Notes: generated from the sequence alone by a model not told the origin. DNA of 58,911 bases from Azonexus sp. (GCA_031260295.1 JAIRKE010000070.1:1-58911); one strand, 5' to 3'; shown: positions 27,839 to 37,581, counted from the first letter of the stretch. Made by a program: numbers and translations.

Positions 27839-29023
27839 TTATCGCACAGGATCGGCGTCTTTTCCGTCCGCCGGACGAGCATCCGCCGGCTCCCGCACCC
27901 AGCCCCAGACCAGCAGGAAACCGAGCAATCCGAACAGGGCGGCCAGCGTGAATGTCCAGCCCGCCCCCCAGTCATCCCAGGTCTGGCCGCTGATCAATGC
28001 GCCGAGCAGGCCGCCAGCGCCAAAAGACAGGCTCGAATAGAGCGCCTGCCCGCGTCCCTGCGCCCGTCCTGGAAACCAGGCATGGACGGCGGAGATGGCT
28101 GAAGCGTGGTAAGCGCCGAAAGTCAGCCCATGCAGCAATTGCACGAACACCATCGCGCCAACCGAAGCGACACCCCAGCCCATCAGCAAAAAACGCAGCA
28201 CGGCGGCGGCAAAACAGGCGAGCAGGATGGCACGCAAGGAATAGCGGCGGGCCAAGCGCCCCATGGCCAGGAAAACGCCGATTTCGGCCAGCACCCCGAG
28301 CGACCACAACAGGCCAACCGCTGTCCGGCTATAGCCATTGGCCGCCAGATGGATCGAATAGAAGACGTAGAACGCCCCATGCGCGGCCGACATCGCGAAA
28401 CACGCCGCCATCAGCGCGGCGACGCGCGGCTGGCGCAGAATCGCCATGATCGGCGGCGCCTCGCGTTGCGGCGGTGACGCGGGCGTCTCCGGCAAGACCA
28501 GCGCGCAGGCCAGGATGCCAAGCAGAATGCCCCAGCACACCCACAGCACACCGGACGGCGCCACCCGATCGAGCAAGGCGCCAGCGCCCATGACCGTAAC
28601 GATGAAGCCGACCGAGCCCCACAGGCGGATACGACTGTAGCGGTTGCGCTCTTCGCGCAAGTGGTCGAAGGTCAGCATCTCGACCAGTGGCAGCGCGGCG
28701 CTCCAGAAGAAAGCTAGCAGCGCCATCGCCAGCAGCATGCCGGGCAGCCGGTCGAGCCAGAAGAAGGCGGAAAAACCGGCCAGGGCAATGACCCCGGCCA
28801 GACGGATGATCCCCGTGCGGTGTCCGTAGCGATCCGCCAACCAGCCCCAGAGATTGGGGCCGAACATGCGCATCAACTGCATCTGCGACATCAAAAGACC
28901 GATGTCCCAGGCCGAGAAATTCAGGGATTGAAGATAGAGCCCGAAGTAGGGCGAGAAGGCGCCGATGAAAGCAAAGTAGAAAAAGTAGTAGCCGGACAGG
29001 CGCCAATAGGGCAAAACATGCAT
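27839..29023 (-). CDS. MFS transporter, HcaT-like
   Basis: A 394-aa protein with about twelve transmembrane segments. The loop 2-3 signature is GWLADRYGHRTG; the N-terminus MHVLPYWRLSGYYFFYFAFIGAFSPYFGLY matches the MFS_1-like (HcaT/LacY-type) subgroup. Repeat halves meet near the cytoplasmic PETPASPPQREAPPIM loop. Substrate cannot be read from sequence; HcaT homologues are annotated as phenylpropionate transporters. The upstream region has a decayed gene and no linked catabolic genes. Confidence 0.8.
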   Translation of the reverse strand: MHVLPYWRLSGYYFFYFAFIGAFSPYFGLYLQSLNFSAWDIGLLMSQMQLMRMFGPNLWGWLADRYGHRTGIIRLAGVIALAGFSAFFWLDRLPGMLLAMALLAFFWSAALPLVEMLTFDHLREERNRYSRIRLWGSVGFIVTVMGAGALLDRVAPSGVLWVCWGILLGILACALVLPETPASPPQREAPPIMAILRQPRVAALMAACFAMSAAHGAFYVFYSIHLAANGYSRTAVGLLWSLGVLAEIGVFLAMGRLARRYSLRAILLACFAAAVLRFLLMGWGVASVGAMVFVQLLHGLTFGAYHASAISAVHAWFPGRAQGRGQALYSSLSFGAGGLLGALISGQTWDDWGAGWTFTLAALFGLLGFLLVWGWVREPADARPADGKDADPVR

Positions 29024-29135
29024 CCAGCGATTTTACCGGATGCGTTCTACCCTCCGCCGATCCTTCGCCACGACATATGGGTGATGCCCACATCAACCCG
29101 GTCAAAGATACGCCGCACGGGCTTCGGAATGGGCG

Positions 29136-29992
29136 TTATTGCGAACGCTCCACAACGGGGCGAACGGTCGGCATCAGTGACCAATACCGGTACACAGATC
29201 CCTCGTAGTTGTCACACAGACTCGTGAAAACTTCCGGCACGCCATCTTCATCGAGATCGCGGAATCCTGCGATGCATCCTTCGATCTCGCCGACTTGCTC
29301 AAGCCGGCCTTCGGTCTCGCGGATAACCGCATACCGGATATCCCAGCCCTGAGGGTATGGAATGAATCCGAGCGCGGAAATATAGATAGCGCCGCCCGGA
29401 CTCGGGAGTTTGTACCGAGCGCCCCAGTATGGCCGGTAGGCCGCTGTCTTGATGATCTCGCGTTGCATTTCTGTATAGGTCGGTGTGCTCGTATACCCCG
29501 CAGCGGCGAGGGCATCGGAATCCTCCTTGAAGCTGCGACTGGCTTCGGCGGCATAAGCCGCTTTCAAGTCTTTCTCGATCTTTTGCAGCCTTGCAATTTC
29601 ATCGGCAGAGACAGGAAGCGGCTTGACGCGATCCAGCAGCGGCTTCTTCGACACCACGCGATGCCGGAAAGGCGGCTATCTCTACTGTCCAGGAAGATAC
29701 GGTAGGGATCATCAAAGGGTTTTGATTCGCAGCGGATCGGCGATTTTGACGAGCCGACATAAATGGATCGTGTGCCGTCGCAGTACCGGATAAATTCATT
29801 GTCTTTGTCTTCGACGCCCTCTTGAAGAAGCCCTTTTTCCTCTTTGAAGGATTCATCCCCAGTGTGTTCAATGGCACTCAACTCCCACAACTACACACCG
29901 GGTATTTCGCTTGAAAAAGACGCGAAGCCTATTGAAAAGGCATACGCAGACCAGAAAGTGGCGGCGGCGATCAGGAGTAGGCGGATGGACAT
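29136..29992 (-). pseudogene. Decayed gene for an exported protein (in-frame stop plus frameshift)
   Basis: ATG 29992 begins a signal peptide (MSIRLLLIAAATFWSAYAFS). The same frame meets TAG at 29891-29893 (codon 34), then continues without stops through WELSAIEHTGDESFKEEKG to about 29665, where homology-like sequence switches frame into VVSKKPLLDRVKPLP and runs to SLMPTVRPVVERSQ at 29136. The 3' part alone is a 173-aa frame (start GTG 29657). Repaired length is about 285 aa. No family recognised; GC is lower than neighbours. It lies between an outer-membrane gene and an MFS gene. Confidence 0.6.
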
Positions 29993-30016
29993 AGGGCGTT
30001 GACCGTAGCTGGTCTA

Positions 30017-30817
30017 TCAATCACCGAAATAAACAGCAAACCCGGCGCCGCCTTGCCAGGTGTCGGCATGGCCGCCCAGGCGATGACGCACGCCGATGTC
30101 CAGTTGCACGCGCGGCGTGACTTGCCAGACCAGGCCCGCGCCGCCCATGCTGCCGTGGCCGATGCCGTCGAGGTGCTGCGCCGCCGCCTCCATGTACAGG
30201 CTCAGCGTGCCCGTCAGCGCGTGGCTGCTGTTGACGGCCAGCATTTGATTGTCGCTATCGCCATGCGTCGCTTCTACGTAAACGCCCAGCGCATGATTTT
30301 CGCTGCGTTGCCAACTGACACTGGCGCCCAGCAGATATTGGCTTCGTCCGGCGCGAAATGCCCGCGCGCCATCGGTGAACTCGACGCTGCCGAGCAATCC
30401 CCAACTCACGTCGCCGGTCGTTTGGGGAGCGAATTTCACGGCCAGCGAGGTATCGGAACGCCCGGTCGTGACGAAACCGGATTCTTTGAGCCGATTCCAG
30501 CCCGTGCCGAGTTGCAGTTCCAGCGCCTGGCCGACGCCCAACCGCAGCAGGGTATCGGCGCTGTACTGTGAAACGCCGTTGGCGCGGCTCCAGCCGGGCA
30601 GTTCCTGTTCCAGCGTGAAATCGCCGGCTTGCAGCACGGCGGGCGAGAAGCCGAGACCGGGGCGGTCATACCCCGGATTGTTCTGCGCCTCCGCCAGCAC
30701 GGGCATGCTCACCAAGGCGGCACACAAAACGGCGAGCCAAGACAGGCTCAGATTGAAACAATGACCTGTCAGGCTCGTATGGATCGAAGTTTTGTGCGGC
30801 AAACCGCCGGCTAACAA
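30017..30817 (-). CDS. Outer-membrane beta-barrel protein (transporter/phenol_MetA_deg-like)
   Basis: About 266 aa; start uncertain. The only early initiator is TTG 30817, overlapping the upstream gene's stop, and no ribosome binding site is evident. A hydrophobic segment (LSLSWLAVLCAALVSMPVLAEAQ) acts as signal peptide, cleavage after AEA. The mature part has alternating polar/hydrophobic strands and ends with GGAGFAVYFGD, an aromatic C-terminus typical of beta barrels. Sequence style matches the PF13557-type putative transporter family. Function unknown. Confidence 0.6.
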   Translation of the reverse strand: MLAGGLPHKTSIHTSLTGHCFNLSLSWLAVLCAALVSMPVLAEAQNNPGYDRPGLGFSPAVLQAGDFTLEQELPGWSRANGVSQYSADTLLRLGVGQALELQLGTGWNRLKESGFVTTGRSDTSLAVKFAPQTTGDVSWGLLGSVEFTDGARAFRAGRSQYLLGASVSWQRSENHALGVYVEATHGDSDNQMLAVNSSHALTGTLSLYMEAAAQHLDGIGHGSMGGAGLVWQVTPRVQLDIGVRHRLGGHADTWQGGAGFAVYFGD

Positions 30818-31077
30818 GAAGCGGCTTGCTGGCCGGCGCGGAAGGCCAGCATCAGGTGATACAGCTCGTCCTTGAGCTTGACGCGTTGCTTCTTCATGTC
30901 TTCCAGCGTGAAGTCGGCGACCGGCATGTCATGCTCCTCCAGGTCCTCCACCTTGCCGGTCAGGCGATTGTAGGAGGCAAAAAGCTGGGCGAAATGCGCG
31001 TTGCCGGATTTGAGGACATCAATGGCGTCCTTCATTTCCGGAAAATCCTGATAAAGATCGTGGTGATCCACTTTCAT
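30811..31077 (-). CDS. YdcH family protein (DUF465)
   Basis: An 88-aa helical protein, MKVDHHDLYQDFPEMKDAIDVL, with a predicted coiled coil across its length (FAQLFASYNRLTGKVEDLE and MKKQRVKLKDELYHLML). These are the two conserved blocks of YdcH/DUF465. GGGAG precedes the ATG. Function is unknown. It is downstream of aroC in the same direction with a 54-base gap. Confidence 0.8.
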   Translation of the reverse strand: MKVDHHDLYQDFPEMKDAIDVLKSGNAHFAQLFASYNRLTGKVEDLEEHDMPVADFTLEDMKKQRVKLKDELYHLMLAFRAGQQAASC

Positions 31078-31131
31078 AGCTGCTCTCCCTCTAACGACAG
31101 TTCCACCCGGATGGCGGAAAGATTGAAAACC

Positions 31132-32232
31132 TTACGGGCGGATACCCGGTATGCGCGGCGTCGCACAGACGACATCACCGCATTGTGCGCGATGGTGCAG
31201 GGCATGATCAATCAGCACCAGCGCCAGCATCGCCTCGGCGATCGGCGTCGCCCGGATGCCAACGCAGGGGTCGTGGCGCCCCTCGGTCGCTACCTCGACC
31301 GACCGTCCCGCCAGATCGACCGAGCGCCGCGGCAGGGCAATCGATGGGGTCGGCTTGATGGCGATGTTGACGACGATCTCCTGGCCGGTCGAAATGCCGC
31401 CCAGCACACCGCCGGCGTGGTTGCCGAGAAAACCCTGCGGCGTCATCTCGTCGCCGTGCTCGCTGCCACGCTGGGCCACCGCGGCGAAGCCGGCGCCAAT
31501 CTCGACGCCCTTGACCGCATTGATGCCCATCATCGCGTGGGCAATGTCGGCATCGAGACGATCGTAGACCGGCTCGCCCCAACCCGGCGGCACGCCGTTG
31601 GCGGTAACGGTGATGCGGGCGCCGACCGAATCGAGCGACTTGCGCAACTGGTCCATGTATTCCTCGAGTTGCGGCACAATCCCGGCATTGGGCGCGAAGA
31701 AGGCGTTGCCGTCAATCTCGGCGGCCGACACGAAGGGAATCTCGAGCGGCCCAAGCGCGCTCATCCAGCCCCGAATTTCGACGCCGTAATGTTGCCGCAG
31801 CCACTTGCGGGCAATCGCGCCGGCCGCGACGCGTACCGCCGTCTCGCGCGCCGACGAACGGCCGCCGCCCCGGTAGTCGCGAAAACCGTATTTCTGGGTA
31901 TAGGCGTAATCGGCATGACCGGGCCGGAAAGTCGTGGCGATGTCGCCATAATCCTTGCTGCGCTGATCCTGGTTGCGGATCAGCAGCGCGATCGGCGTGC
32001 CGGTCGTCCGCCCATCAAAAACGCCGGAGAGAATTTCGACGCTATCCGGCTCGCGCCGCTGGGTGACGTGCCGCGAGGTGCCGGGCTTGCGCCGGTCCAG
32101 CTCAATCTGGATGTCGGCCTCGCTGATTTCCAGGCCCGGCGGGCAACCGTCGACAACGCAGCCGATGGCCGGTCCATGCGATTCGCCGAAGGAAGTTACC
32201 GTGAATAGAGTGCCAAAGGTATTGCCGGACAT
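31132..32232 (-). CDS. aroC: Chorismate synthase
   Basis: A 366-aa enzyme of the shikimate pathway making chorismate from EPSP, using reduced FMN. Signatures: [18 protein letters not shown] at the N-terminus, [50 protein letters not shown], and the C-terminal [18 protein letters not shown]. Complete length. It feeds the tryptophan genes at 15-17 kb. Confidence 0.96.
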   Translation of the reverse strand: MSGNTFGTLFTVTSFGESHGPAIGCVVDGCPPGLEISEADIQIELDRRKPGTSRHVTQRREPDSVEILSGVFDGRTTGTPIALLIRNQDQRSKDYGDIATTFRPGHADYAYTQKYGFRDYRGGGRSSARETAVRVAAGAIARKWLRQHYGVEIRGWMSALGPLEIPFVSAAEIDGNAFFAPNAGIVPQLEEYMDQLRKSLDSVGARITVTANGVPPGWGEPVYDRLDADIAHAMMGINAVKGVEIGAGFAAVAQRGSEHGDEMTPQGFLGNHAGGVLGGISTGQEIVVNIAIKPTPSIALPRRSVDLAGRSVEVATEGRHDPCVGIRATPIAEAMLALVLIDHALHHRAQCGDVVCATPRIPGIRP

Positions 32233-32605
32233 GAAGCGCCAAGAAGCAGACGAAAGGGCTCCAGTCTACCATGCCGGCTCCGGCCGCCCGCCTTCACCGC
32301 CGCCAACCACCGGGCCGACCAACTCAGGCCGCGCTGTCTTCCGGCCAGTTCCTGCTGTCGCTCTTCAATATCCGGCTCTCAATTCCTTCCCACGAGGCGG
32401 TCGATCAGCGACCATCAGTTTTCGCAAATAACGCTGCCAGAAGGCTTCCCGGCTTTTTCCCACATTTCGGAAAACGCGGGCACAAAAAATATGACGCCCA
32501 CACTTGCACGGCGTCATAATCACATATACACTTCAACCTATGACCTAAGTAATAGATTGTTAGGATACTTGGGTACCCCATAATATCTTTCCATGGAGAA
32601 CGCAT
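32233..32605. other. Intergenic region between divergent aroC and HTH regulator genes
   Basis: About 370 bases. The first part is GC-rich with no supported ORF. The part nearest the regulator is AT-rich and holds the promoter candidate described separately. The minus strand has an open frame that is a shadow of the regulator's antisense. Confidence 0.5.
32557..32586 (+). promoter_or_regulatory. Promoter candidate for the HTH regulator
   Basis: TTGTTA (32557-32562) and TAATAT (32581-32586) are 18 bases apart, a fair sigma-70 match, 20 bases before the ATG. Not experimentally supported. Confidence 0.4.
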
Positions 32606-32911
32606 ATGCCTACCGTAAAGACCGGCGAAAAAATCGACGCCCGTGACATCCGCCGCAAGCTCGGCCTGAACCAGCAGCAATTCTGGTCCACCCTCGGCGT
32701 TACGCAGAGTGGCGGTTCCCGCTACGAAAGCGGCCGCAACATGCCGAAGCCGGTGCGCGAACTGCTGCGCCTGGTTCACGTCGAGCACATCGACATCAAG
32801 TCGATCAAGCGCGAAGACTGGGAAGTTCTGGAATACCTGAAGGCACAGGAGCCGGATCTGTTCAAGTCGCTGAAGAAGTCGGCGCGCAGCCACGCCAAGA
32901 AGGCCGCCTGA
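32606..32911 (+). CDS. Helix-turn-helix (XRE-like) regulator
   Basis: A 101-aa protein. GGAG lies seven bases before ATG. Residues about 12-45 (ARDIRRKLGLNQQQFWSTLG then VTQSGGSRYESGRNMPKPV) form a Cro/C1-type HTH with recognition helix QSGGSRYESG. The C-terminal half is helical and basic (LKKSARSHAKKAA). Target genes unknown. It is a single gene, divergent from aroC. Confidence 0.75.
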   Translation: MPTVKTGEKIDARDIRRKLGLNQQQFWSTLGVTQSGGSRYESGRNMPKPVRELLRLVHVEHIDIKSIKREDWEVLEYLKAQEPDLFKSLKKSARSHAKKAA

Positions 32912-32950
32912 ACGCCGGCCCGCACGGGCCGTTGCCTTCAGCCACGGGCA

Positions 32951-33787
32951 TCAAGGGGAAATGAGTACCCGGATGCCCGTTTTTTCTTGAATTTCGTCAG
33001 CGAAGCCAGCCAACTCGTCCGCCGGCAATGCCGTCAGGCGAGCGGCAGAGGGTTGCAGCGACGGCCGCGCCAAGCCATACAGGTGAATGCCGGCCAATCG
33101 ACCGGCCAGCGGCGCCAGCAAGGCGCAATAAGCAGTGCGGGCAGCCGCGTCGGGCGCTCGACCGTCGAGGGCGAACCAGCAGGTCTGTACCCAGGTCGGC
33201 GCCAAGGCAGCGCAGCGGGCAAGATTGGCCGCCACTCTCGCCGGCGCCAGCGGCACGCCGTTGATCTCGGCCATGGCCTCGGGCTGCGCCCGGTCCAGCT
33301 TGAACCAGACCTCGCCCCCCAGTTCGCCCAGCCGGCGAATGCCGGCCGCCACCTGCGGCCGATGCACTAGGCTGCCGTTGGTAATCAGCCGCAACATCAG
33401 TTTGCCGCCCAGGCCAAAGCCCGCCAGTACCCGGCCGACGCTGTCGACGGCAGCGGCGAACTCAACGGCACTGGTCGGCTCGCCGTTGCCGGAAAAAGCC
33501 ACATCCATCAGGCGCCGCGCTGCGGGCGGCACAGTGCGGACCATGAAATCGCCGTTGATGGCGGCATCGAGAAACTGCGCCAACTCCCGCTCCAGCAGGG
33601 CCAGATCAAGGGGCGGCGGGCCGCCGCGCCGCAGATTGTCGACCTGGCAATAGACGCAGGCCCAGTTGCAGGCGTTGTTGATGTTGAGATTGATACCGAT
33701 CGAGACGCCGCCCGCCCGCCGCGAGACGACGGGATAGACGTAGCGCAGGTCGGCACTGTCGCGGCGGTGGTCGTCGGTAGTGAGCAT
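32951..33787 (-). CDS. Radical SAM protein (COG0731-like)
   Basis: A 278-aa protein with a radical SAM cluster motif C-x3-C-x2-C in NACNWACVYCQVDNLRRG (about residues 39-56). FSGNGEPTSAVEF resembles the GGE-type SAM contact, and ITNGSLV follows. Sequence style matches the COG0731 Fe-S oxidoreductases (TYW1-related), not QueE. It is divergent from queD with 44 bases between, sharing the promoter region. Substrate unknown. Its C-terminus is not a TYW1 domain. Confidence 0.75.
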   Translation of the reverse strand: MLTTDDHRRDSADLRYVYPVVSRRAGGVSIGINLNINNACNWACVYCQVDNLRRGGPPPLDLALLERELAQFLDAAINGDFMVRTVPPAARRLMDVAFSGNGEPTSAVEFAAAVDSVGRVLAGFGLGGKLMLRLITNGSLVHRPQVAAGIRRLGELGGEVWFKLDRAQPEAMAEINGVPLAPARVAANLARCAALAPTWVQTCWFALDGRAPDAAARTAYCALLAPLAGRLAGIHLYGLARPSLQPSAARLTALPADELAGFADEIQEKTGIRVLISP

Positions 33788-33831
33788 GACCCATTGTATA
33801 ATCCGCGACCGCCTCGTCGAGCCTCTCCATC

Positions 33832-34284
33832 ATGCATATCACCCGCCGCCTCGAATTCGATGCCGGGCATCGCATCCCCGATCACAAGAGCCAGTGCCGC
33901 CATCTGCACGGGCACCGCTACGCCATTGAAATCACCCTTTCCGGCAGCGTCATCGACAAGGCCGGCGATGCCGCCAACGGCATGGTGATGGATTTCTCGC
34001 AGGTCAAGCAACTGGCCAAAGAACATCTGGTGGACGCCTGGGACCATGCTTTTCTGGCCTTCGCCGGCGATACCACCATCATCGATTTCCTGGCCAGCCT
34101 GCCGGATCACAAGACGGTCGTCCTCGACCGCGTACCGACCGCCGAGAACCTCGCCCGCATCGCCTTCGAGCGCCTCGATGCCGTCTATCGCGATACCTAC
34201 GGCAACCACCTGCGGCTCGAACGCATCCGCCTCTACGAAACGCCCAATTGCTGGGCCGACGCGTTGCGCGCCCGGCTAGATTGA
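33832..34284 (+). CDS. queD: 6-carboxytetrahydropterin synthase
   Basis: A 150-aa QueD/PTPS-fold enzyme. Zinc-binding histidines are in DAGHRIPDH and CRHLHGHRYAIEI, the catalytic Cys in SQCRHLHGH, and later DAWDHAFL and the conserved PTAENLARIAFERL. It makes 6-carboxytetrahydropterin from dihydroneopterin triphosphate in queuosine synthesis. queC and queE are not in the window. It is followed by tRNA-Ser on the other strand. Confidence 0.92.
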   Translation: MHITRRLEFDAGHRIPDHKSQCRHLHGHRYAIEITLSGSVIDKAGDAANGMVMDFSQVKQLAKEHLVDAWDHAFLAFAGDTTIIDFLASLPDHKTVVLDRVPTAENLARIAFERLDAVYRDTYGNHLRLERIRLYETPNCWADALRARLD

Positions 34285-34333
34285 GCGGCCCCCCACCAGT
34301 CGGCGATTTCCTCCAGTTATGGGCAGCCGCCCT

Positions 34334-34421
<88 letters not shown>

Positions 34422-34550
34422 AGGGAGGCGCGGATGATAGCATAAAGGCTGGATACATTAACCGACTGTTTTTCCGAGGATTAATTGAAACTTTGGCGGC
34501 CGTCCGCTAGTCTTATGGCCATCGTCAACCCTTCGCAAGGATTTAATCGC

Positions 34551-35243
34551 ATGAACATGCCGCAACAGCCCTCCACTTTCGATCATGTCGTTCCGGCCCT
34601 GAGTCAGAACCGCGTCCTGCGCAATACCTACATGCTGCTGGCCCTCTCCATGGTCCCGACGGTGATCGGGGCCATGGTCGGCATCCAGTTGCAGTTCAGC
34701 TTCCTCGCCGGCAGCCCGTTCATGGCCTTCATGCTGTTCCTCGGCATCGCTTGGGGTTTCATGTGGGGCATCGAGCGCAACAAGAACAGTGGCCTGGGCG
34801 TCGCCCTGCTGCTCGCTTTCACCTTCTTCATGGGGCTGTGGCTGTCGCAGATTCTCCAGATTGCACTTGGTTTCTCCAATGGCACTTCGATGATTACAAT
34901 GGCTGCTGGCGGCACCGGCGCGGTATTTTTCGCGATGGCCGGGATTGCCACGGTCAGCAAGCGCGATTTCAGCAACATGGGCAAGTTCCTGTTCGTCGGC
35001 GTGATCGTCGCGCTGCTGGCCATGGTCGCCAACATCTTCCTGCAAATTCCCGCCTTGTCGCTGACCATTTCGGCTGCGGTCGTGCTGATTTTCTCGGCTT
35101 ATCTTCTGTACGACATCAACCGCATCGTGCGGGGCGGCGAAACCAATTACGTCAGCGCCACGCTGGCCGTTTATCTCGACATCTTCAATATCTTCGTTCA
35201 CCTGCTGAATCTGATCATGGCCTTCACCGGCGAGCGCGATTGA
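34551..35243 (+). CDS. Bax inhibitor-1/YccA family membrane protein
   Basis: A 230-aa protein from ATG 34551 (MNMPQQPSTFDHVVPALSQN), preceded by AAGGA; the upstream in-frame codons extend past the ribosome binding site. Seven predicted transmembrane helices. Motifs include the N-terminal RVLRNTYMLLALSM and the C-terminal YLLYDINRIVRGGETNYVSA, with the conserved Asp pair region of the TMBIM family. YccA in E. coli interacts with FtsH. Followed by a strong terminator. Confidence 0.88.
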   Translation: MNMPQQPSTFDHVVPALSQNRVLRNTYMLLALSMVPTVIGAMVGIQLQFSFLAGSPFMAFMLFLGIAWGFMWGIERNKNSGLGVALLLAFTFFMGLWLSQILQIALGFSNGTSMITMAAGGTGAVFFAMAGIATVSKRDFSNMGKFLFVGVIVALLAMVANIFLQIPALSLTISAAVVLIFSAYLLYDINRIVRGGETNYVSATLAVYLDIFNIFVHLLNLIMAFTGERD

Positions 35244-35269
35244 GCGGCGGCGAATGACTGAATGAGCGA

Positions 35270-35293
35270 AAGGCGGCCTTGGCCGCCTTTTTT
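35270..35293. terminator. Bidirectional terminator between the Bax-inhibitor gene and rlmD
   Basis: AAGGCGGC (35270-35277) pairs with GCCGCCTT (35282-35289) around CTTG, followed by TTTT on the plus strand. It ends the plus-strand gene at 35243 and lies at the 3' end of convergent rlmD. Confidence 0.85.
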
Positions 35294-36591
35294 CATGGCT
35301 GCTCGAACAAGGCCACGGATTCGACGTGGGCGGTGTGTGGAAACATGTTCACCGCGCCGGCCGCGCGGAAACGGTAGCCCTTGACCGCCACCAGCATGCC
35401 GGCATCGCGGGCCAGGGTGGCCGGGTTGCAGGAGACATAGACGATGCGCCGGGGCACGGCGGGGCCGAGGGCCTTGATCAACTCGATCGCCCCCTCGCGC
35501 GGCGGGTCGATCAGCATCTTGTCGAAATGGCCGAGCGCGGCCAGCGACACCTCATCGCAAGCGAACAGATTGGCGACGCCGAATTCGACCTGGCCGGCCA
35601 GCCCGTTCGCGGCGGCGGCTTCCCGCCCCCGGCGCACCAGACTCTCGCTGCCTTCGATGCCGACCACATCGGCCCCGGACCGGGCAATCGGCAGCGTGAA
35701 ATTGCCCAGACCGCAGAACATGTCGGCGATCCGCTCGCCAGGCTGGGGATCGAGCAAACGCAGGGCATGGCGGACCAGCACGCGATTGACCGCGTGATTC
35801 ACCTGTGTGAAGTCGGTTGGCCGGAAGGCGAACTCCAGGCCGAATTCCGGCAGCGAATAGGCCAACCGCGCCCCTTCGAGCGGATGGAAGCGGGTGGCGC
35901 TGTCCGGCCCTTTCGTTTGTAGATAGATGACCACACCGTGACGGTCGGCGAACTGTCGCACTAATTCCTCGTCGCGCCGGGTCAAGGGTTGGAGCAGGCG
36001 CAGAACCAGGGCCGTACACGCCTCGCCAACGGCGATTTCGACTTGCGGCAGGCGTTCGACGACGGACAGGGCGGCGAACAGTTCGCGCAGCGGCAACAGC
36101 AAGTCCGAGACGTGCGGCGGCAGGATCGCACAACTGCGAATATCGGCGATATAGCTGCTGCGCCATTCGTGGAAGCCGATCAGCATGCCGCCCTTCTTCT
36201 CCACCCGGCGCACGCCGAGACGAGCCCGGTGACGGTAGCCCCAGGGCGAACCGTGGATCGGCGGCAGGATGTTTTCCGGGCGCACCCGGCCGATATGCCA
36301 CAGGCTGTCCTCCAGCACCCGCTGCTTGGCCGCCACCTGCGCCCCCGAATCCATATGCTGCATGGCGCAGCCACCGCACACCCCGAAATGCGGGCAACGC
36401 GGCTCGACGCGAGCCACCGAGGCACGCTGCACGGCGACCAGATGCGCCATTTCGTAATTCGGCTTTTTGCGAAAACTGGCGTACTCGACGATTTCGCCGG
36501 GCAGGGCGCCATCGATGAAAATGGCCTTGCCCTCCTGGCGGGCAATGCCCCTCGCCTCATGATCCAGCGACTCGACGATCCCGATCGGCAC
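35293..36591 (-). CDS. rlmD: 23S rRNA (uracil-1939-C5) methyltransferase
   Basis: A 432-aa SAM enzyme, GTG start with GGGGTGA upstream. The [4Fe-4S] cysteines are in [16 protein letters not shown] with a later Cys in [11 protein letters not shown]-binding [14 protein letters not shown] and IDPPREGA follow, with the catalytic Cys in [11 protein letters not shown]. This is the RlmD subset of the RumA family; RlmC is the alternative, but the domain order and length fit RlmD. Methylates 23S rRNA U1939. Confidence 0.9.
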   Translation of the reverse strand: MPIGIVESLDHEARGIARQEGKAIFIDGALPGEIVEYASFRKKPNYEMAHLVAVQRASVARVEPRCPHFGVCGGCAMQHMDSGAQVAAKQRVLEDSLWHIGRVRPENILPPIHGSPWGYRHRARLGVRRVEKKGGMLIGFHEWRSSYIADIRSCAILPPHVSDLLLPLRELFAALSVVERLPQVEIAVGEACTALVLRLLQPLTRRDEELVRQFADRHGVVIYLQTKGPDSATRFHPLEGARLAYSLPEFGLEFAFRPTDFTQVNHAVNRVLVRHALRLLDPQPGERIADMFCGLGNFTLPIARSGADVVGIEGSESLVRRGREAAAANGLAGQVEFGVANLFACDEVSLAALGHFDKMLIDPPREGAIELIKALGPAVPRRIVYVSCNPATLARDAGMLVAVKGYRFRAAGAVNMFPHTAHVESVALFEQP

Positions 36592-36642
36592 GATTCACCC
36601 CGGAAAAAGCGCGAATTCTATCAATCGGTTAAACTCAACACT

Positions 36643-37122
36643 ATGGCTCGCGAACTGATTACCTCCTGGAACGACTACCACGCTGCCGTCGACCGGCTGC
36701 TGGCCTCGGCCGGCGAAAAGATAGCCGTTTATGACGAAGACATGACCAATCTGCGCTTCGGTTCGCCCAGTCGTCTCGACCACCTGCAACGCCTGCTGAC
36801 AACCGGCCACGGCCTCGCGCTGCGCATCGTCGTGCGTAATGCCGCGCCACTGCAACGGCAGCAGGAACCGGGACTGTTGAAACTCCTGAGCATCTACGGC
36901 CATCGCGCCACGGTGCTGCAAACCCCGGAACACCTGGCCAGCCTGCGCGACAACATGCTGATCGTCGACGACCGACACGCGCTGATCCGCTTCGACCGCG
37001 AACAGGCGCGCAGCAAGCTGCTGCTCGACGAAGCGGACGAAGTCCGCGCCTACATCAACCGTTTCGAAGATATCTGGACCGAGGGCGGCGAAGCCGTCAG
37101 CGCGACGACGCTCGGGTTGTGA
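36643..37122 (+). CDS. Hypothetical protein (DUF7931-like)
   Basis: A 159-aa protein from ATG 36643 (MARELITSWNDYHAAVDRLL). It has a helical N-terminus, a hydrophobic strand block (GLALRIVVRNAAPL), and a NMLIVDDRHALIRFDREQARSKLLL segment resembling a phospholipase-D-like half fold without HKD motif. I associate it with DUF7931. Function not known. Divergent from rlmD with 51 bases between. Confidence 0.6.
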   Translation: MARELITSWNDYHAAVDRLLASAGEKIAVYDEDMTNLRFGSPSRLDHLQRLLTTGHGLALRIVVRNAAPLQRQQEPGLLKLLSIYGHRATVLQTPEHLASLRDNMLIVDDRHALIRFDREQARSKLLLDEADEVRAYINRFEDIWTEGGEAVSATTLGL

Positions 37123-37218
37123 GCACGGGTCGAGCGCCAGATCCCGACCCCATCCTGGGGCTCGCATTCAAACGCCATGTGGCGACACAGCAATTGAACA
37201 CTTGACGCCAAGGTTTTT

Positions 37219-37226
37219 GTTATAAT
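37219..37226 (+). promoter_or_regulatory. Extended -10 promoter for the Ala-rich lipoprotein
   Basis: TGT followed by a perfect TATAAT (37221-37226), an extended -10 element, about 75 bases before the lipoprotein ATG. TTGAC lies further upstream, but the spacing is not optimal. Confidence 0.55.
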
Positions 37227-37300
37227 CTTCCGCTGATCAGGCAGGCTCTGGTCTAACTATTTCTGCTGCTCTAGCTTTTCGTCGATAAGGATACCCACCC

Positions 37301-37549
37301 ATGACTAAGTCCATTCTCGTTGCCGCCCTGGTTGCCTTTGCTCTGGCCGCTTGCGGCAATAAGGAAGAACCGCAAGTCGCTCCGGCCCCGGTTGCCGAAC
37401 CCGTTGCCGCCCCGGCTGCTGAAGAAGCTGCTCCAGCTGCTGCTGAAGAAGCCGCTCCGGCCGCTGCCGAGGAAGCTGCTCCGGCTGCCGAGGAAGCTGC
37501 TCCGGCTGCCGAAGAAGCTGCCCCGGCCGCTCCTGCTCCCGCCCAATAA
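37301..37549 (+). CDS. Ala/Glu/Pro-repeat lipoprotein
   Basis: An 82-aa protein. Signal MTKSILVAALVAFALAAC ends in a lipobox with lipidated Cys18, followed by GNKEEPQ. The mature part is a repeat of EEAAPAA-type units (about five copies, about 39-77), encoded by a near-tandem DNA repeat. A membrane-anchored, extended Pro/Ala spacer is likely. Flanked by an extended -10 promoter and a strong terminator, so it is a stand-alone highly expressed gene. No enzymatic domain. Confidence 0.7.
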   Translation: MTKSILVAALVAFALAACGNKEEPQVAPAPVAEPVAAPAAEEAAPAAAEEAAPAAAEEAAPAAEEAAPAAEEAAPAAPAPAQ

Positions 37550-37581
37550 GCGAAGCAATCTTCCTTTCTGGACAATAAAAG

